NCBI GenBank assembly: GCA_016801845.1
Contig: CM028922.1
Coordinates: forward strand, 8,115,501-8,179,500
DNA: 64,000 bases
Reading direction: 5' to 3'
DNA from: Polydactylus sextarius
Taxonomy: Eukaryota > Chordata > Actinopteri > Polynemidae
The notes under the pieces: model-generated
Database searches by the model: none
What the model saw: only the letters and a program-made list of their open reading frames with translations
Told to the model about the DNA's origin: nothing
Shown: piece by piece, positions 60,159 to 64,000 of the stretch
How positions within the stretch are numbered: position 1 is the stretch's first letter
Layout: each line of letters begins with the position of its first letter
Program-made: the position numbers and the translations under genes

Positions 60159-63100
60159 AGTGCTGTAGCTGGGCATTATGTAATGGAATTAGTGCTCCTC
60201 AAGGTCCGCACAGATCATGTGGCCGGCAGGAGCCCACTAATGTACTGAAGCAGCTGCTCTCAGGCACACCCTGACTCCATCACTTTGCTCTGTTGGCCTA
60301 AACACATTTTACAGTATGTATGCTGGCTAATGGACAGGGTCCATGATCAAAAATCTAGGATTCCATTTTGTGTGGTGGTGCTGCAGTGAGATATTCATAT
60401 TATTTATTGTACACATTCATCCCATATATGTTTTGGGGCTTGTATATTTGTAGGCACATTTGCAGGGAAAATGTGTTAAATGTAGCCTTTGCACTCACCA
60501 CCTCTGTTGTAGAGATACAGGGAAAGAGGCCTTAATAACCACATTTATAGGAAACTCCACTGATGTATGTTGCAGACATTTAGTGCTTTACAAGTACTCA
60601 GTATAAGCACGGTCTTTTTCTCGGAAAAGTATTGGACCACGCGTGCTTTGCAAGGAATCATATCATTAAGGTTTGAGGGGATGCTGAAAACAAAGTTATG
60701 AGATATGACTCTTTTTCAAGCAGTGTTTCCTTCACCCACTGAGGCAAGCAGTGTGGTTTAATTGGTATGTGTATATGATGAGAAGGGGTGTCATGTCACT
60801 GAGCTCACTGCCTGATGACAATTGGAATGGCTTCTGTCTTTTCAGACTCATCAGTCAATAACTAATCTAAACTGGTAGACAGCACACACACACACACATA
60901 CTCCTTCGTCATAGTGACTGAAGAGTTAAAGAGTAATATGTTATTATAAACAGTTTTAACAATTGGAAAAGATAAAATGTAATATCAGAAGTTTCCAAAC
61001 TTACCTGCCAACACCAGCTACCAGCCATTCATTCACTGATATCACTTCACGCTCTTTGATCCCAGAGCGCCTGTATCAGCATTCATTGATGGCAGCCTGG
61101 CTGGAAACACCAGCAAGGAGAGAGCTAGGACTCAGACAAAGTGTCTCCTCAGTCAACTTGAATTCCTCCTCATCTCTGTGCTACTTGGGTATGATCTTGC
61201 ATTTCTTGTTATAAAATTATATATGACATGTATGAAGAAAAAATTAAAAGGTACAATCAAACAGCGCTTTATGTTTCCCTGAACTATCCTCTGAGTGTCC
61301 TCCTGTGTACTGTAGTGATGCAGTGGGTTGGAAAATCCACACCACACTTGTAGAAAGACTTTGTTGTTAATTCACTGTTAAACTCTAGGGTGGAAGGAGG
61401 AGAAGTGTGGCAACTGTTCTTCCACCATGGCCTCAGTTCTTTTCTCCACCAGCTTTCCTTGTGTCTCTCTGCTTATTCCCGCCCCCTCGTGCTACCTATT
61501 TCTCTGCATCTCTGCATCTCTCCATCACTCTCTTCTTTTTTTTCTGCCTCCTTTCCACCTCTTTCTCTCCGTCCTACATCCTGTCTTTACCTCTGTTTTC
61601 TTGGTCTAATTGTTCATTCTCACTGCGTCATTTTTTTTAAACAGAATAATTGCAGCTCTAACTCTGTATGTAACAAGGCAGTGGGTGTAAGGTCAAAGAC
61701 CTTTGACCTAAACACTTTGACTGTAGAGGTCACTGCAGAAAAATGATAATAGAGACCTGTGCTTGACTGCCCCTCTGACATTTGGCGTAGTGATTTAGAA
61801 GTGAAGACATACATTTTCCTTCTTCCATCTGCAGAGTCTGGTCTCAAATGCCACAAGTGCATGAAATCACAATATACCACAGTGTGTGAGTATTGTCCTG
61901 TAATAGACACAGATCATCCTCAAATCCAGTTTGGAGACATTTATGTTTCACAGTTTTCTGAAAACATCTAAATGTTTTCTACCCACACGTCAGTAAATAT
62001 TATATTTTTATACAGACTAACAGCTATATAACAGCTATAACACCCTATGAGAAAAGTGTTTCTGTAAACCTCTCAAAAGGGTCTGTATGCCCCAAATTCA
62101 GAGATGAATAAAAGGCTTTTTTTTTTTTTTTTTTCTTGAATCCCGCACACGCTGTCGTCAGCTAAACTGACTCTTCACATGTCACATTCACTAACTGCCC
62201 CAGTCTGGGACCAGGCACCAGAACTGGCTCCCAACAAGTGTGACGATCACTGTAAAATCAAGTTAATAAATTAACATATGTATACCCACACACTGGCCAT
62301 ATTATTGGCCTAGAATTTGTGGCCTAAAATCATTATTGTGTGTGTGACATTATCGACTGGTAAGGATGTGTTGTTCATGCACCACACCATGCCAAATGTT
62401 AATTTGCTGCTTGGTGTGCAGATTCAGACTGATTAACTGACAGTAATTTTTCTCACCAGAAAACCCAGTGTTCGGCGTTTGCCCTTTTCGCATTCTCCGT
62501 TCCTTCTACCTCTCCACCTTCCATCTCTGTCTCATCCCCGAGGCTGTCCCCTAATGCCATGATGATATTGACCACAGCCCACTGATCCAATTTTGATAGC
62601 TGCTATTTGATAATATAAGATCATGGGGATAGTAGGCAGGGAATTAGTGAAATACATTCACACATTCACACTCAGAAAAACAGATTATAGAAAAGTCTAT
62701 TTTTTTTCTCTTAAGCTGAGTTTTCATTTCTACAACATGACATGTCATCTGTGAGTCACATATGTCACAGCAACTCCAGCAAATTGCCACTTAGCACAAA
62801 ATATCCATAACAGAGAGGTTGAGAACAGTAAATAAATGTTAACATAGTGTTTTAACAGCCTTTGAGTTAAATAATATGATTGATGACAGTGAGTTACATT
62901 AACACAATACTGCTCTGAAGGTACAGAGTGGTTTCAATCCTTCAGTTGCCCTGTTTTCATAATAATTGCGTAGGCCTTGCAGGATTTAATCATAAACAAT
63001 AGAAGGAACAGTGCTAAGTTTTGTGTACTCCGTTGAGAATTGTCTTCGGCTTGGCATCCTCTACTATGATTTGTTTGCTTCCTGTTAGCGTCTGTTACCA

Positions 63101-64000
63101 AAGTCACAGGAGCATGGAGCAAAGCCAATGACTAAACTAAAAATGGTGAGAATTTCTCTCATCAGTACAGTTTGTCGCTGCGATTAGTTTATCATCCACC
63201 AAATGATTCATTCACAGCAGCACTGCAGGTTAGGAAAAGACTCATTTGGACCAGCTATGAAGCAGTAGCATGATGGTGCAGATGCTTGTGGTCCGATTAA
63301 AAGTGTGGGCTGACTGAGTCACCAAAGCGTTTGTGTGGATCACTGCAGTGTCTGACATGATTGATTGATTAACTGATTGATTGCATTCTTACACTCTCTA
63401 ACTCTTTTGCATTGTTGTTCTCTGTCTCACTGCTATGACTCATGCAAACACACTTTAGTTAAAATGTTTGTGGATCGTGGCCTGACTGTAATGAAGCAGA
63501 GACTCTGACTCAGCTGTTTCAGGCAGTGTGACCGAATGACAGGGTGACAGGGTGTGTGCTGCTGGCTCTGCAACAGCCGTCCCACAGGGAAGGCCAAGGT
63601 GAAAGGAAAAACATGCACATAGCATACATATTAACTCCTTAATCCTATTGGTTTTACAAGCTGAGGTGAATTATTCTCCCCTATCCGAATTCAATGCACC
63701 AAGCCCACTAAAGCATACAAAAAAGTCTAGAGTGATTGATCACACCAGCATTTGCATCACCCAGTGGTAATAGAGAGGTAACGACTCAGCATGTAATCTT
63801 CACTTCTTCAAGTCTTTGTGCTGGAATCTCATGGCTACCAGTGTAACTTTCAGAGAAATGATTTAGGTGAAGAGCAGGAATTGGGAGGAGCCAGTAAGAA
63901 AAGACTGGAAGTGGGTTTCTCCACCTTAGCACTGTTAAATTTGACACAAATGATACATAACAGTACCAGCATCTCCCGTAGTGTCTCACATCTCTCACTT
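58530..64000. other. Non-coding region to the right edge
   Basis: I see no supported gene. A CA microsatellite lies at 60118-60156 and a shorter one near 60882-60898. A strong-looking acceptor (CATCTGCAG, ending 61834) followed by a GTGAGT donor at 61886 brackets 51 nt, whose best frame contains CHKC. Its phase does not fit the 53136 donor. Confidence 0.4.
60118..60156. repeat. (CA)n microsatellite
   Basis: About 19 CA units. Confidence 0.9.

Noticed and set aside
61835..61885. Short segment with CHKC bracketed by splice-like sites
   Set aside because: It has only one Cys pair plus scattered Cys, phase does not fit the 53-kb exon, and one of its three frames has a stop. Kept only as a note.

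Overview
The window is nuclear DNA from a bony fish, most likely a percomorph. The evidence is compact intron-exon genes with canonical GT-AG splice sites, an AT-rich non-coding background full of CA/GT, CT and TA microsatellites, a Tc1-type transposon of a form common in fish, fish-type non-LTR retrotransposon remnants, and a tail-to-tail pair of neurofilament genes as found in other vertebrates. No prokaryotic feature is present, and I found no tRNA, rRNA or CRISPR array by eye.

The left 22 kb holds the genes. First (+) is an eight-exon syntaxin-type Qa-SNARE gene (827-4190). Its SNARE motif is intact, but its C-terminus has a short basic tail in place of a membrane anchor. Next (-) is pgam2, muscle phosphoglycerate mutase, with three exons (6444-8068), a TATA box and a polyadenylation signal. 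Then come nefl (+, four exons, 11599-14271) and nefm (-, three exons, 18316-22084), which converge on about 4 kb of non-coding DNA. Their products co-assemble into axonal neurofilaments. The nefl tail is a very long glutamate/lysine tract. The nefm tail has a glutamate-rich tract followed by an almost perfect array of 28 five-residue Ser-Pro-Lys-type repeats.

From about 22.3 kb to 52.2 kb I see no convincing protein-coding gene. This stretch holds a decayed Tc1-like element (26945-27975), a compound GT/AT microsatellite, an inverted non-LTR retrotransposon fragment (about 28065-28810), an older reverse-transcriptase relic (about 33600-33775), a G-rich tract, a foldback element with arms of about 270-290 bp (37451-38197), a diverged tandem array of a teleost repeat (about 45410-45720) and many microsatellites.

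Around 53.0 kb a strong start-codon context opens a 42-codon, highly charged candidate first coding exon with a splice donor. A phase-compatible 42-nt candidate microexon lies at 58485-58526. The gene would extend past the right edge; I could not identify it. The rest, to 64.0 kb, looks intronic or intergenic.

Exon limits were drawn by eye from splice consensus, reading frame and remembered family structure. No alignment or database search was run.
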